DNA of 64,000 nucleotides from Mesostigma viride (Eukaryota > Streptophyta > Mesostigmatophyceae > Mesostigmatales > Mesostigmataceae): the NCBI GenBank assembly GCA_009746045.1, contig RPFO01000078.1, positions 1,581,107 to 1,645,106 on the forward strand, written 5' to 3'. Every line of letters starts with the position of its first letter. The stretch's first letter is position 1. The notes beneath the pieces are model-generated. The model ran no database searches and was not told where the DNA came from. It saw only the letters and a program-made list of their open reading frames with translations. This document shows positions 35,001-45,154 of the stretch, one piece after another. The position numbers and the translations under genes were made by a program.

Positions 35001-38000
35001 TCTGCGCTGACGCCTGCGGGTCCACGGGCAAGAAGCCCTTGACCTGTGTGGGGGGGGCACGATGGATGGCGAGCCATGACTTCAACGGTCAGTCCCCTAG
35101 CTAGAGGAGACCTTGACCTGTGGGCGCGCAGCGGATGGCAGCAAACACATTCATACCATTTGTTAGCCCTGGAGAAGACCTTGGCCTGGGTGGGGTTAGC
35201 GGATGGCAGCAAACATGTTGAGTGACTGTCAGTTGGCCCTAGAGAAGACCTTGATCTGGCGCACGTATAGAGGATGGCTTTAGGCAGATGTGGAAAGCGC
35301 CAAAAGATGGCAGCCATCACATTTGAGGATTTTGTAAGAGTTTTGAGAGGCCCTCCAGCTGGTGTGGCCGCAAGGGATGGCGATAGACAGTGAGCGGCAG
35401 CAGCAACGGAATCGCCATGTCGCGGAGCTTGCCCGTGAGAGGTCTTGGCCTATCACTGCCACCGCGGACGGTGGCATTTTATGGACTTTCCAGCAAGTCA
35501 GCAACCATGCGACTGGAAGGCCATGAGTCGAAACGCCCACGAGAGAAAGAGGCATACTTGGTATTGACAACGCCACCGGAACAGTATTGACTGTACATTT
35601 AAGGTCACGCGGGCGATGGATGCCCTGCGTCGAGCAGCAATGCACTCGGAGCCAAGAAGAGACGGAATGAAAGTAACATATGAAGTCCCGGATGCAAGCT
35701 CACGCATGAGTGGACCACATTCCACAAGGATGTGGAACGTCCGAGGGAGGGTACGCGCGCCTCCCCCTCCACCCACCCACACAGCCCCCACGACAACACT
35801 GTGTGTGCGCCCCATGTCCCATGCCCCCATACTGCCCTCCTTGGTGCACCAGATGAGCATTACTACGGACCCGCCTCCCCGTCCACACGCAGACTATCGC
35901 ACAGACTATGACCATGCATACTGTTTGGGCCCCATCCTGTGTACGACAATGACGACACATCGCCGTCCATGGCCCTGATGACCTCTACTTAAACTACCGT
36001 GACCGCACCTCCCCATCCTTAGCGCAGCAGATGAGCTCGTCGCGCCCGTCCATGCGGTAGTCCGCGCGCAGCAGCGCGGAGATGGGCTGGCTAAAGTGGT
36101 CCTTGAACACGACTTGGCCCGTGCGCTCGTGGCGCACCTCCATCTGGGCGTTTTTGGCACAAAGTTGTCAGCACCCAGTTTTCAACACCCAGTCATCAAC
36201 ACCCAGTTTTTCACACGCAGTCATCAGCACGCAGTTGTCAACACCCAGTCATCAACACCCAGTTATCGACACGCAGCATCAACACCCAGTTATCAACACA
36301 CAGTTGCCAGCACACATTTAACAACGGTGTCAAGCAACAACCAGCCGACGGTATCAAGGAGACGACCAAGAGGAGACGGTATCAAGGAGACGACCTAGAG
36401 GAGACGGTATCAAGGAGACGACCAAGAGGAGACGGTATCAAGGAGACGACCTAGAGGAGACGGTATCACGGAGACGACCAAGAGGAGACGGTATCAAGGA
36501 GACGACCAAGAGGAGACGGTATCACGGAGACGACCAAGAGGAGACGGTATCACGGAGACGACCAAGAGGAGACGGTATCACGGAGACGACCAAGAGGAGA
36601 CGGTATCACGGAGACGACCAAGAGGAGACGGTATCACGGAGACGACCAAGAGGAGACGGTATCACGGAGACGACCAAGAGGAGACGGTATCACGGAGACG
36701 ACCAAGAGGAGACGGTATCACGGAGACGACAGTATCACCAAGGCCCAGGGGCACACGCCGCAGGCACGCGCATCAAAAACATGCGCATGAGGGGGGCTCA
36801 CGGATGCCGACGGGGGAGGCAAGTAAGCACACATAGGGGAAGCAGATGCTCCGAGCAATTTCCCGATCCTGCAAGATATCTATAGGACGAGCCACACACA
36901 GACACGGAGGGTTCGTAGGAAGGACAGGTATGCGTGGCGCATGCCCATGGCCGGGGTCTCACAAGCCTGTCGCTACTGTTGCAGGATTTCCATACGGTGC
37001 TTCCCACGCTACACAAAGACTCGATTGTAAGAACATGGACACAAGCCTGTCGCTACTGTTGCAGGATTTCCATACGGTGCTTCCCACGCTACACAATGAC
37101 TCGATTGTAAGAACATGGACACAAGCCTGTCGCTACTGTTGCAGGATTTCCATACGGTGCTTCCCACGCTACACAATGACTCGATTGTAAGAACATGGAC
37201 ACAAGCCTGTCGCTACTGTTGCAGGATTTCCATACGGTGCTTCCCACGCTACACAATGACTCGATTGTAAGAACATGGACACATCGCAAATGCACAAGGC
37301 GGGCGCACAAGAAAAAATACATTAGAGAAAACCTGGCACGTTTTATGCAAGAGATGGATGGAGCCCAAAGGCAGCTCAAAGCTGAGCACGTGACCGTCGA
37401 GTGAAACGCAACCGCCCCAAGCAAGACTGCTTGCCACGGCGATGGCTAGAACTGGGTGCACCTCTCAAGGGGGGATGCCACAGCGGCGCGTAGGGTCTAT
37501 AAGATTGATCCCATTCCGTTTCCCAGCACGCGCCGCCATCCTTGGAATGCATGGCCGAGCCTGAGGATACAGGGGCCTCCCAGCAGCTGTCTGCCCTTGC
37601 TCCGTCGAAGGACTTTCGCCAGTTTACCTTGTCACTCCTAGAAACTTCTTTGGCTCTTGTTACTACCCCTCACCTTCCCATTGGCCCACCCGCTGATGAG
37701 CTCGGGCATGCCGTCGGCATCGAGGTCAAACGCGGAGATGGCCTGCACGCCATGCTTGCTCTTCACGCGCCACGCACGCATCATCTGCATGGGGGGGGGG
37801 AAGGGGGATGAAGGATTATGTTGGCGTTATCGGTGGTGGCGGTGACGGTGGTGGCGGTGACGGTGGTGGTGGTGGTGGTGGTGGCAGCAGTGGTGGCCAC
37901 AGCAACAGTGACGGTGGTGATTGTCAGGGTGGGTGTGAGGACTTGAGCATGCCTTGCTTCTCATTCAAAGGCAGCTTTGCGTAAGAACACGCGGTCGCTG

Positions 38001-41000
38001 AGGACTACGTCCCAGAATAAACTGGTCCCTTCATCGTCCGCGGAATATACCAGAATACGGCAATAGGTTGTCTCCTTGATAGGGATCGGGCGCTGGTTGT
38101 CTCCTTGATAGGGTTCGGCAGCGGCCAGCGAATGCTGCTTCCTGTAAACTGGTCATTCCCACGGACGCCGTCATAAGTCACTCTGAGATAGATCACTCGC
38201 CTGCACAAAAAAGAAACAAACTTGCATGCATCCCATCCCTGACCCATCCCTGACGAACATGGGCGTGCAGGCACGGCTCAAACAACTACCTGCCACAGCA
38301 TCCACAGAATGTTTACCGATTTATGCCGTGCCCAACACACCCTTAAGTGCTACCGATTTCCCACTTGCGAGGTTACATGGTCCATCGAGAGTGCATTGTC
38401 CCTCACTGTCCACCACCGCTGCCCATGTGACTCTTCCCCACACCACCACCCCTACCTTGCCGCACACCACCAGCGCGACCCGCCTTGTCGCACACTGCTG
38501 GCAGCTTGTCGCACTCTATTGGCGCCCGTACCTAGCTGTGCACCACCACCAACCCTACCTTGTCGCACAATCACCGTCCCGACCAACCTTGTCGTACACG
38601 CCGACTGTCCCGTTGCCCAGCGCGTAGCCGTAGCGTGTGGAATGGATGCCACACAGCCCCGTCACCTTCTCCGCTTCCGTCATCTCGGCCATGGCCTGCG
38701 GGGTGGGGTGATGGCAGCCAGCGATGCCATAACGATTGGGGGGCCATAAATAGTGTGTAAGATTGACAGGGCAACAGGCAGCCATCAACAAGAGTGACAT
38801 GAAAACAGGAGGTCACAAACAAGATTGAAAAGGATACAGGAGCTCATCTCTACCATGGCCTGATGGGTGGGGTGGGGTGGCGCACCGATGGGGGGCGCAA
38901 CAACAGAGGGGGCTGTGGCGTGCGCAAGAACACGGGCCGTTATCTCCGCCATAGCCTAAGGGTGCATACGAGGATGGGGGGGAAGTAAAGGGGGACCAAG
39001 GCCATTAATTGTGATGAAGAGAACACTACTTTCTGCCCCTTGTTGCGGAAGAACCCTCCCCCCCCCCTGCCTGCCTCATTCTCTTGCTACGGCTTTGCAA
39101 AAGGCAACCTGTAGGTTTCCCTTTTTGTTGCAAACAAGTCCCTCCCGGTCCGCTCCATCCCTCTCCCTCCCCCTGTCCCCCTGCCAACCTCATCATTGCG
39201 GAAGATTCTCCCTATGCTCCCCCTACCACCGCCACAGCCCACCCCTCAACACCAACCCCACCTTTCCCCTTCCAACACCCACCCTCCCCATTTCGGACGA
39301 CCACCCCCTAATCCCCGCACAATCTCCCCCCCAACACCAACCCACCTCATCGTTTCGGAAGATACGAATCTCGTAGTCATCCGACCCGACCAGCAGCTCG
39401 CTCAGCCCGTCCATGTCCACGTCCACTAATGCCAGCGCCGTCACGTTGCCGCCGGTGACAGTCCAGTACTGCTCATTGCCGTCGCTGTCAAAGCCCTGGA
39501 TGGAGCAGTTGCCGCCGACCACAGCGAGGGGCACGGGGGAGGTGCCCACGGGGCCGCAAACGATCTTGTTGACACCATCGGAGACGTCCTGCGGGAAGTG
39601 AGGTCGCAAAAAAGAATTCAAAATATAAAAAAATACTACCAAATTAATAGCAAACTCGGAGACATTCTGCAAGAAGAAATAAATTGAAGTCAAATAAATT
39701 TCATAAAATAAAAGCCATTGAATATTCACTTGAGAAGGGGGGGGGGGGGGGGGGGGGGGCGAGACGAACAACGGAGGAGCAGCTGTCGTGGTGGGGGTGA
39801 CGATGTAGGGACGGGTGCCATAAATAATAAACAATTATCAGCCAGTAAAAGGAGACAACTATCAGCTTTGCATGAGAGACCACAATCAGATTAACACTGA
39901 ATCAGCATTCTTTCTCCTCCCCCCCCCCTTGCCCCGGTCCCCAAGCCCTGTTTCCCATCCCCATCCCCCGGGCCCCCCCCCCCTCCCACCCGCCCGCCCG
40001 CCCGCCCGCCCGCCCGCCCGCCCGCCCGCCCGCCGCCCGCCCGCCCGCCCGCCGCCGCCCGCCCGCCCGCCCGCCGCCGCCCGCCCGCCCGCCGCCCGCC
40101 CGCCCGCCCGCCCGCCCGCCCGCCCGCCCGCCCGCCCGCCGCCCGCCCGCCCGCCCGCCCGCCCGCCCGCCCGCCCGCCGCCGCGTGCCCGCCCGCCCGC
40201 ACGCCTGCCCGACCACCCGCCCGCCCGCCCACCTTGAAGAAGAGGTCTGCGTTCTCGTTTACGTCATAGGCCAGCAAGCTCGCCTGCGTGCCAACGAGCA
40301 GGATCTGGCGGCCCAAAATAGAACCAGGACAAGGAAATGCACCAGGACATAGAGCAAGGGGATGCATTCCACGGCACAGAAAAGAACAGGGGGGGGGCGG
40401 TGAGATCCCCCGGGCAGACCAGGGTGGCAGTAACAGGGGGGATCATGGTGGGCACACGACAGGGGGGTGGGGGCCAAGGGCACGCAGGGGCAAGGCGAGG
40501 AAGACAGAGTGCAAGGGGCGCACACGAGCGGTGTGTCAGCAGGGGAGGCACGTGTGGGCAGCACCAGCTGCAGTGGAGTGGGAGTGGGAGTGGGAGTGGG
40601 AGTGGGAGTGGGAGTGGGAGTGGGAGTGGGAGTGGGAGTGGGAGTGGGAGTGGGAGTGGGAGTGGGAGTGGGAGTGGGGGTGGGGGTGGGGGTGGGGTGG
40701 GGTGGGGGGGGTGGGGGTGGGGTGGGGGTGGGGTGGGGGTGGGGGTGGGGTGGGGGTGGGGGTGGGGTGGGGTGGGGTGGGGGTGGGGTGGGGGTGGGGT
40801 GGGGTGGGGGTGGGGGTGGGGGTGGGGGTGGGGGTGGGGGTGGGGGTGGGGGTGGGGGTGGGGGTGGGGGTGGGGGTGGTAGTGGTAGTGGTAGTGGTAG
40901 TGGTAGTGGTAGTGGTAGTGGTAGTGGTAGTGGTAGTGGTAGTGGTAGTGGTAGTGGTAGTGGTAGTGGTAGTGGTAGTGGTAGTGGTAGTGGTAGTGGT

Positions 41001-42853
41001 AGTGGTAGTGGTAGTGGTAGTGGTAGTGGTAGTGGTAGTGGTAGTGGTAGTGGTAGTGGTAGTGGTAGTGGTAGTGGTAGTGGTAGTGGTAGTGGTAGTG
41101 GTAGTGGTAGTGGTAGTGGTAGTGGTAGTGGTAGTGGTAGTGGTAGTGATAGTGGTAGTGGGACCCGGACGGGGTGGCTTTGTGGGCAGCATGTTAACAT
41201 GTGGGCAGCGTTCGGATGCCAGCAATTACGGCAAGCATGGTGTTCTGCAATGCTCTGCGTGCAGGAGACGGTATGCCATGGTCATGCGAACAAGGACCCT
41301 GGTGGCCTACCGACGTGAGCGACTGGCATGCAACATGGGAGCCAAGTCAAGCGACTGGCATGAAAAATGGGCGCCCAGTTGAGCGACTGGCATAAGACAT
41401 GGGAGCCAAGTCGAGCGGGCCGCTGGCACCCCCACGGTGGGTGGTGCAACCCATATGCTACAGCTTCGCAAGGCAATCCATGGCCAACGTGTGATCATGC
41501 TGCGGCTAGGGTTGCAGGAGTCGTAGCTCACAGTACTAACCACGGCCAGCAGTACCTGCTAGTGATTGCACAGCCTGCGGTCATTGCCATTGCGCTCTTA
41601 AGGCGTTCAAGAAAGCCGCAAATGAATGAAGACAGGTGTGTGTGAGGTATGAAAGACCCCTTGCTTTGACCCCAGCGCGGATGGTGATGGGGCGAACCCT
41701 TACCTCTCGCCCCAGCACCGCGTGTTTTGTGTGTGTGTGTGTGTGTGTGTGCTGGGGAGCGGGGTCCAAACTCCTATCTCTCACACCAGCACCGTGTGTT
41801 TGTGTGTGTTGGGCAGGGGGGTCAAGCCCCTATCTCTCACACCAGCACCGAGCGTTTGTGTGTGTTGGGGGTGGGGGGCGGGGGCAAACCCTTACCTCTC
41901 GCCCCAGCACGGGGTCCAGCATGCCGCAAGCCACAGCGGAGATCTGGCGGTTGCAGACACGGGGTGGGCGCCGTGCAGTGGAACAGGAGCAGGAGCAAGA
42001 ACGGGGACAAGACGCAGGCGGGCATGAGAACAGGAAGGAAACCAGGAACAGGAAAGAGGGAGAAGGTTAGGACAAACAAGAGACAAGAGAGCAGGAAAGG
42101 GAGCGGAAAGAGAGAAAGGAACTAGACACGAACACAGGGGCATGGACCTGCAGGCAGCGGCATTAAGGACCATAGCATTAAGGACCATAGCGCAGGATCC
42201 ATCTAAGACCGCTGCTTGTCCACGTATTCGCAGAATTGGTTCTACAGGAGGGACAAGCGCGCCCAGACCTGTCTAGAAAACAAGCAATGCCGCGCATGCC
42301 ACCTGTATCTAATGACGTCGGCTGCTGTGCCAGGCTGCGCAAGTCTTTCACTCAACCCCAGCGGTCCAACGTGCACATCTCACCGATGACATCCCAGATA
42401 TCTACCCCCGATTCCTGTTGCGGGCGTTGTTGTAGGGAGCACGACGCGCGCGCGGTGCACCCCCGATTCCTGTTGCGGATGGCATCCCAGCGGGGCACTC
42501 CTCACGCACGGTGGTGGTGTTGCATGACACCCGCGCGGCGGCATAGCGCTCACGCATGTTGTTGCCGCCTTGAGGCCTGCAAGCCAAACGCCCCCTTCAA
42601 TCCAGCGGGCGCCGCGGGCACAGCTACCCATCCCATAGGGAGGGAAAACTCCCACACAAGACACCTCCCGTACAGAGGAAACTATCCCATTTCATGCTAG
42701 GCTTTGCGAGGGCAGCCCCCTCCCTGACGGGTCGCTTGGCCGAGTCCAAAACGAACATATTGGTGATAAAAACAAACCCCTCGTGAGCAGACAGCCGCTC
42801 ACCTTCTTGTTGATGTTCAGATACCGGATGTCTCCCATGTCCTTGAAACTTGT
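29987..42853 (-). CDS. BBS2: BBS2, BBSome subunit (13 exons found; first exon(s) missing)
   Basis: The product is a core subunit of the BBSome, the coat-like complex that moves membrane proteins in and out of cilia. Thirteen exons with GT-AG borders join in frame to 664 residues, against about 720 in animals. Order: the end of the first beta-propeller blade region (LNIN), propeller ([40 protein letters not shown]), a coiled coil ([21 protein letters not shown]), the GAE domain (about residues 310-490) and the helical C-terminus ([30 protein letters not shown]). Twelve introns are found; eleven are phase 0 and the last is phase 2. About 55 N-terminal residues were not located upstream of 42853. 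No stop or frameshift interrupts the exons, so the gene is probably functional. Confidence 0.95.
30884..31158 (-). CDS. BBS2: BBS2 exon, helical C-terminal region
   Basis: 275 bases: [15 protein letters not shown] to [20 protein letters not shown] and MKQMY, among the best conserved parts of BBS2. Ends in phase 2 with donor GTAGGG. A degraded copy of its 5' edge (VRVVTDIMK) lies upstream at about 31264-31290 with CTG in place of the acceptor CAG. Confidence 0.97.
31489..31532. repeat. CCCG microsatellite in a BBS2 intron
   Basis: About eleven tetranucleotide copies. It lies in the intron between exons 31650 and 31158. Confidence 0.9.
31650..31853 (-). CDS. BBS2: BBS2 exon, end of the GAE domain
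   Basis: 204 bases, 68 codons: [20 protein letters not shown] and [16 protein letters not shown]. Donor GTGGGT; a second GTGGGT in matching context is at 31588. The acceptor side abuts a compound GGTGGC/GGT repeat of about 370 bp. Confidence 0.95.
31875..32247. repeat. Compound GGTGGC / GGT repeat in a BBS2 intron
   Basis: A hexanucleotide array grades into pure trinucleotide GGT and GGC. Long glycine, valine/alanine, tryptophan or histidine reading frames over it are artefacts. It starts 22 bases from the exon acceptor, so it replaces much of the usual pyrimidine tract region: on the sense strand it reads ACC/GCC, which is pyrimidine-rich. Confidence 0.95.
32723..32812 (-). CDS. BBS2: BBS2 exon, GAE domain, [14 protein letters not shown]
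   Basis: 90 bases, 30 codons, matching the FHVFE-RQLPRFSMY region of animal BBS2. Donor GTGAGA. A copy of its 3' edge with a broken donor (GAGG for GGTG) lies at about 32660-32691. Confidence 0.93.
33792..34103 (-). CDS. BBS2: BBS2 exon, coiled coil to GAE domain
   Basis: 312 bases, 104 codons: [12 protein letters not shown], then the GAE-domain strands including [16 protein letters not shown] and DVCVDMLIK. Donor GTGGGC. Two degenerate copies of the 3' edge with donor-like GTGAGT follow at about 33689-33721 and 33613-33632. Confidence 0.95.
34267..34423. repeat. CCCCAT hexanucleotide array, about 26 copies
   Basis: Nearly perfect. It lies in the intron between exons 34939 and 34103. Confidence 0.95.
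34590..34936. repeat. 16-bp tandem array, about 21 copies
   Basis: Degenerate units of the form AAGTGTGCCTGCATGC, alternating with AAAGCG variants, running right up to the donor of the exon ending at 34939. Confidence 0.9.
34939..35043 (-). CDS. BBS2: BBS2 exon, start of the coiled coil
   Basis: 105 bases, 35 codons, VKGFLPVDP to LQALNQRKQ. It links propeller and coiled coil. Donor GTATAG. Copies of its 3' edge are at about 34471, and copies of its 5' edge upstream at about 35110, 35178 and 35248. Confidence 0.9.
36009..36143 (-). CDS. BBS2: BBS2 exon, [11 protein letters not shown]
   Basis: 135 bases, 45 codons: [14 protein letters not shown], then [17 protein letters not shown], the last propeller blade. 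It is read on the minus strand in a frame with no initiating Met, so simple ORF finding misses it. Donor GTGCGG. Confidence 0.93.
36165..36315. repeat. Short tandem repeat CAACACCCAGT-type, about 10 copies
   Basis: Units of 13-16 bases built on CAACACCCAGTCAT, adjacent to the acceptor of exon 36143. Confidence 0.85.
36344..36740. repeat. 28-bp minisatellite, about 14 copies
   Basis: Unit contains GGTATCACGGAGACGACC followed by AAGAGGAGAC. Early copies carry CAAGG for CACGG, so the array shows higher-order drift. Intronic in BBS2. Confidence 0.93.
36961..37280. repeat. 80-bp tandem repeat, exactly four copies
   Basis: Copies start at 36961, 37041, 37121 and 37201. They are almost identical (one base change, AAAGAC/AATGAC, in the first copy), so recently amplified. 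Intronic in BBS2. Confidence 0.95.
37674..37784 (-). CDS. BBS2: BBS2 exon, [21 protein letters not shown]
   Basis: 111 bases, 37 codons, with [15 protein letters not shown], another Asp-rich propeller loop. Donor GTGAGG, acceptor TGCAG. Confidence 0.95.
37826..37890. repeat. GGTGGC/GGTGAC repeat
   Basis: Short imperfect trinucleotide/hexanucleotide tract in a BBS2 intron. Confidence 0.75.
38588..38695 (-). CDS. BBS2: BBS2 exon, [15 protein letters not shown]
   Basis: 108 bases, 36 codons. [13 protein letters not shown] leads into the near-invariant [14 protein letters not shown]. Donor GTTGGT. Partial copies of its 3' edge occur at about 38557 and earlier in the intron. Confidence 0.96.
39346..39588 (-). 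CDS. BBS2: BBS2 exon, central propeller
   Basis: 243 bases, 81 codons. Contains [21 protein letters not shown] and the Asp-rich [16 protein letters not shown], an FG-GAP-like calcium-type loop conserved in BBS2. Both exon edges have degenerate copies in the adjoining introns (39657 and 39187). Confidence 0.96.
39737..39759. repeat. G23 homopolymer
   Basis: Uninterrupted G run in a BBS2 intron (C run in the transcript). Its length is probably polymorphic or uncertain. Confidence 0.95.
39987..40230. repeat. CCCG tetranucleotide tract, about 240 bp
   Basis: Imperfect CCCG/CCG repeats ending two bases before the exon donor at 40233. On the sense strand it is a G-rich GGCG tract right after the splice donor. 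Confidence 0.95.
40233..40304 (-). CDS. BBS2: BBS2 exon, [14 protein letters not shown]
   Basis: 72 bases, 24 codons, with the highly conserved VGTQ-LLAYDV-N-DLF strand pair of the propeller. Acceptor CAG, donor GTGGGC. The donor lies directly against a 240-bp CCCG repeat. Confidence 0.95.
40573..41160. repeat. Three-stage hexanucleotide tract GGGAGT / GGGGGT / GGTAGT
   Basis: GGGAGT to about 40680, GGGGGT and GGGGT variants to about 40876, then about 47 copies of GGTAGT. Adjacent arrays differ by one base in the unit, which suggests point mutation followed by re-amplification. Long poly-GS, poly-V or poly-T frames here are artefacts. Confidence 0.95.
41727..41750. repeat. GT dinucleotide repeat
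   Basis: About 12 copies, just beyond one of the echoed exon edges in BBS2. Confidence 0.85.
41896..41943 (-). CDS. BBS2: BBS2 exon, [12 protein letters not shown]
   Basis: 48 bases coding [16 protein letters not shown], matching the conserved loop before the LLVGTQ strand. Donor GTAAGG. Its 3' edge is echoed three times downstream in the intron (about 41697, 41768 and 41824). Confidence 0.85.
42803..42853 (-). CDS. BBS2: BBS2 exon encoding the LNIN strand (first one found)
   Basis: 51 bases, 17 codons, ending RYLNINKK. It corresponds to the region before the ISALACG-type strand in BBS2 proteins. Acceptor GTGCAG before it, donor GTGAGC after it. Phase 0 at both ends. The preceding exon with the start codon was not found. 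Confidence 0.8.
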
Positions 42854-43065
42854 CTGCACGCACATGTCACCGCGCGCATGGCACATGCCACCGAAGCAAC
42901 CATGGAGCGAAAGGGCCACCGCCGCAACCACAGTGAGATCGACACCCAGCCACTCCTCAAAGCTACTTCGCTTGCAAAGCTTGGCCCGAGGCCCCGCCCA
43001 CAAACCAGCTCTACCCCCCCCCCTTGTTTTTCCGAATGATGACCCCTGATTAGGATCCCATGTCC

Positions 43066-43155
43066 TTGGTCCCCAGCACACCCACTGTCGCCAGGAGAAT
43101 CCGCATGCCAGGTCCCCAGCACACCCACTGTCGCCAGGAGAATCCGCATGCCAGG
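43066..43155. repeat. Tandem duplication of about 43 bp
   Basis: The block CCCAGCACACCCACTGTCGC with flanking bases occurs twice in a row, upstream of the first BBS2 exon found. Confidence 0.8.
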
Positions 43156-43269
43156 AGAAACGTGCGGCCGTACGAAAGGCACAGTCATGAGACAACCAGC
43201 GCAGACTTCCTATTACTGGAGTATAGTGACCATGATATCCATGAGGGAATTAGCGCAGGCTTCCAATAA

Positions 43270-44984
43270 CAACAGCATAGTGACCGTGGCATCCATAAGA
43301 CAACCAGCGCAGGCTTGAGATTGCAGTTGTCCGTGCTACATACATCCTGTCCTGCATGCACATTGTCTGCCACACATGCATTGCATCCTGTCATGAATGC
43401 ATAGCATCGTCCGCAGACTAGATGTCGCCCCATGCCCGCTGGCCACCGTGGAGGCTTGGTGGGGGTGAACCCCCGATGGGTGGGGGTGGATGCTGATATG
43501 TATTAATCAATAATGAACACTGAATGTAAATCATCAAAGCAATGCAGGGAAAAGGTACGAACAAGAAAACATGGGGGTCTGAGCCAGCCAAAGGCATTGC
43601 ACCCAGCTAAAAGTACATGCTGCACGTGAACTACCCTGCTGTTTGCTATGCCCACACTTTTTACTTTTAGGTCATTAGCACAACCGCCCATATATTGCTT
43701 ACTACCCATAGTTAACTTACCTGCTGCACGTGAACTACCCTGCTGATTTCTATGCTGACATATACTGACATTTTACCAGTTGTAGGTGGTCGATTCAAGG
43801 CAGGAAAGGTTGGTACCAGCGCTGGCATATGTTGGCATTGGAGATTCCCCCTCTCCCTGTTAAAAGGATCACATATGCACTACTGTATCGATGTGCTGCG
43901 TACCGCACCCTTCCACTTCTGTAACTGCCTAACCGGCAGCATGCCGGGTATCTTTCATGGCCTTCCATCAAACGCAACCGTCGGGGTAAGGGTGTCGACC
44001 ACTAGGCAGACAATGAACGTGGCACTTCCAGCGAGTGACTGCTTTACCCGTGAAAAAACACGTTAAGTTGTCTTTTCGTGTGCAAGACGCTTACTTGTGT
44101 CCAAAAAAAGCGACATGCTAGTAGTGGCGTCGCGTACGCCAGCTTACCCGCTACCTACAACTTTGATACGTTGCTGAAGCAGTCCGCTGGCGCGTGCATT
44201 AAGGCAAGGTTTGTAGCGGAAGTTAAGCTATTACAGCAGAACCTATCATTGCTGATGCGTAACAACAGGCCCCTGACAAATGCATGGCCCTGGCAGGTGG
44301 AGCGCGCGATGACGTTTGCCAAAACTCAAAACGGAAGTGGGTCCATTGTACGTACCTTGTGTGGGTTGTGCATGAACATCTTGCCACCGCTCGTGGCGCA
44401 AGTAAGCGCAGGATATTTCCCATCGTACTTGCCGATGCACGCAAGCCCAGGCAAAATCGAGTCACTAAGGTGGAGCTGAAACGCTGGAATCAACATTTGC
44501 TTTGCTTACGCAGATCTCTCTATGCCAATGAAAAGAGCGATGATTTTATCTGGAATTTCTATGGCGCGCAGCAATAAATTGTGCCCATCTCAGCGACGTT
44601 CGACAAGCGGTTGCCCATTTTCCCTGTGTCGTCTATGCACGCCTGGCGCAATGTTAGGATTTCACAGAACGTCGCTCGTCCCTGTCTACTGCTACAATAC
44701 AGCGTCGGGTTGCCGTCTTGCATGGCCATTAAACGCACGCTGCCAACCCCCGAAAACTCCTGTTTAGAGCAGGGCTTCTATTCTGAAATACTTCTACCTA
44801 CATTAGCGTCTATTGAGAAAATTGGCGAAGCACAATAAAATTCGTTGAGCCGGTTCTATGGGCAGTGCTTTTCTACCCGCGTGTGTATTTGTATTTATGG
44901 GCTTTGTTATGGGAGGAAAATGGAAAGAGGTATGGCAGACGTATGCGTACGTACATGGATTCGCAGTAGACAATTCCAGGTAAA
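43270..44984. other. Region upstream of BBS2, no gene assigned
   Basis: The missing first BBS2 exon(s) are expected here or further upstream, but no frame with the usual HPSL-CAT-GKVFIH pattern was found. A 24-base direct repeat (CTGCACGTGAACTACCCTGC) is at about 43619 and 43722. The frame 44078-44479 (plus, 133 codons) is unrecognised. Confidence 0.35.
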
Positions 44985-45040
44985 TAGGTGTAAGAGAGGA
45001 GCCTCGTTTAAGCCACACCTCGTTTAAGCCACACCCGAGC

Positions 45041-45062
45041 GCCCCCCCCCCCCCCCCCCCCC
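45041..45062. repeat. C21 homopolymer
   Basis: Uninterrupted C run just inside the left inverted repeat. Length uncertain in any assembly. Confidence 0.9.
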
Positions 45063-45154
45063 AGGCGCACTTGGCATCGCGCTGTCTTGCGCAGACAGGC
45101 AGACCAACGGCACGCCGCGTCGAATTGGCTTCGGGCACCCGCGCCTGCCAGTTA

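Noticed and set aside
36344-37280. Possible CRISPR-like direct repeats
   Set aside because: The 28-bp and 80-bp units are contiguous tandem repeats without unique spacers, and lie in an intron of a eukaryotic gene.
39891-40367. 158-codon minus-strand ORF as a gene
   Set aside because: It joins the true 24-codon BBS2 exon to read-through of the CCCG repeat past the splice donor.
40259-41382. Frames up to 364 codons of poly-V, poly-GS, poly-T or poly-PL
   Set aside because: Translations of hexanucleotide arrays. The true exon is only 40233-40304.
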